A stretch of 6,029 bases of DNA from DATLZM01 sp035559315. GTDB taxonomy: Bacteria > Actinomycetota > UBA4738 > HRBIN12. The notes beneath the pieces were generated by a model that was given only the letters and a program-made list of their open reading frames with translations, did no database searches and was not told the origin of the DNA. Made by a program: the position numbers and the translations under genes. Positions within the stretch are counted from its first letter, which is position 1; every line of letters starts with the position of its first letter. Below, in pieces: positions 5,502-6,029 of this stretch. The stretch is from positions 1 through 6,029 of the forward strand of contig DATMBJ010000263.1 of the NCBI GenBank assembly GCA_035559315.1. The letters are read 5' to 3'.

Positions 5502-6029
5502 TCAGGCGCGCTCCTCGGCCGAGCGGACGGCGACCGAGAGCTCGGCGAAGGCCCGGGCGAACGCGAGGCGGTCGGCGGTCTCGGGCGTGACCAGCAGGAC
5601 GAGGTGGGTCGGGCCGGAGCCTGCGCCCGACCCGAGCAGCCCCTCCCCTTGCCCGCCGCGCCGGAGCACCGCCAGGACCTCGACGCCGGCGGCGGCGGTC
5701 TCCACGTGGGGCTGCGGCCCGCCGAACGTGGCCAGGACGTCGACCAGGTCCCCGGGGCGAACGACCCCGGCCGGGACCTCCACCGCCACCGGGACGGCCC
5801 GCAGGCCGGGATCCACGAGGGCCGCGACCGGCCCCGCCCGAGGCTCCGCGATCCGGCTCGCCGTGAGCGGCTCCCCCGCCGCCAGGGGCGCCAGGAGAAC
5901 CCGCCCGGAGACCGCGAGCGGGTCGGGGACGGCGCCGGGCGGGGCGTAGCGCGCGGGGACCTCGACCACCCGGAGCGCCCCCGGGACGAGGACCTCCCCG
6001 CGGGCCAGGTCGCGGACGGCGACCGCCAC
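5502..6029 (-). CDS. cpaB: CpaB/RcpC-type Flp (Tad) pilus assembly protein, C-terminal part
   Basis: The complement reads open from the right edge to a TGA at 5504-5502, giving 175 residues; the N-terminus, with the expected membrane anchor, lies beyond 6029. The GTG at the very edge is not claimed as the start. The visible part begins with a SAF domain (about 1-62: VAVRDLARGEVLVPGAL ... GRVLLAPLAAGEPL). The RcpC/CpaB region follows, with GLRAVPVAVEVPAGVVRPGD (75-94), VDVLATF, and the closing pattern LLVTPETADRLAFARAFAEL near 145-164, then SVAVRS. This order matches CpaB, a periplasmic or cell-wall-facing component of the Tad machine that assembles Flp pili. Other SAF-domain proteins (flagellar FlgA, sialic-acid synthase-like) are less likely because the RcpC-type second half is present. 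The rest of a tad cluster would be expected on the minus strand beyond the right edge, upstream of this gene. Confidence 0.85.
   Translation of the reverse strand: MAVAVRDLARGEVLVPGALRVVEVPARYAPPGAVPDPLAVSGRVLLAPLAAGEPLTASRIAEPRAGPVAALVDPGLRAVPVAVEVPAGVVRPGDLVDVLATFGGPQPHVETAAAGVEVLAVLRRGGQGEGLLGSGAGSGPTHLVLLVTPETADRLAFARAFAELSVAVRSAEERA

Overview
The window is very GC-rich (clearly above 70% by eye). Its codons end almost always in G or C, it uses GTG starts, and it has several TAnnnT -10-like hexamers close to start codons. Together with a Tad/Flp pilus gene and an EAL domain carrying a DDAGAG loop, this suggests a high-GC Actinomycetota chromosome, probably from an environmental lineage. 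The phylum is inferred, and no marker gene fixes it further. I see no mobile element, CRISPR array, tRNA or rRNA.

Layout: (1) 1-249, minus strand: N-terminal end of an integral membrane protein that runs off the left edge. (2) 250-439: divergent intergenic region with a possible leaderless promoter. (3) 440-3167, plus strand: an overlapping two-gene operon encoding the two subunits of a TldD/TldE (PmbA) metalloprotease. (4) 3168-3195: short convergent gap with a small hairpin. (5) 3196-4035, minus strand: undecaprenyl-diphosphatase UppP, best explained by a CTG start upstream of the first conventional start codon. (6) 4036-4257: divergent regulatory region rich in inverted repeats. (7) 4258-5421, plus strand: a response regulator with a REC receiver fused to an EAL c-di-GMP phosphodiesterase, all key residues present. 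(8) 5422-5501: convergent gap containing a 26-bp perfect direct repeat. (9) 5502-6029, minus strand: C-terminal part of a CpaB/RcpC-type Flp pilus assembly protein that runs off the right edge.

Only tldD and tldE look like one functional unit; they should be co-translated and form one complex. UppP serves envelope lipid-carrier recycling. The REC-EAL protein and CpaB are convergent neighbours that both belong to surface-behaviour biology (c-di-GMP signalling and Tad pili), but nothing in the sequence proves a link.

I find no convincing undescribed system. The parts most worth a second look are the uppP start codon, the structured uppP/REC-EAL intergenic region, and the direct repeat at 5430-5489.
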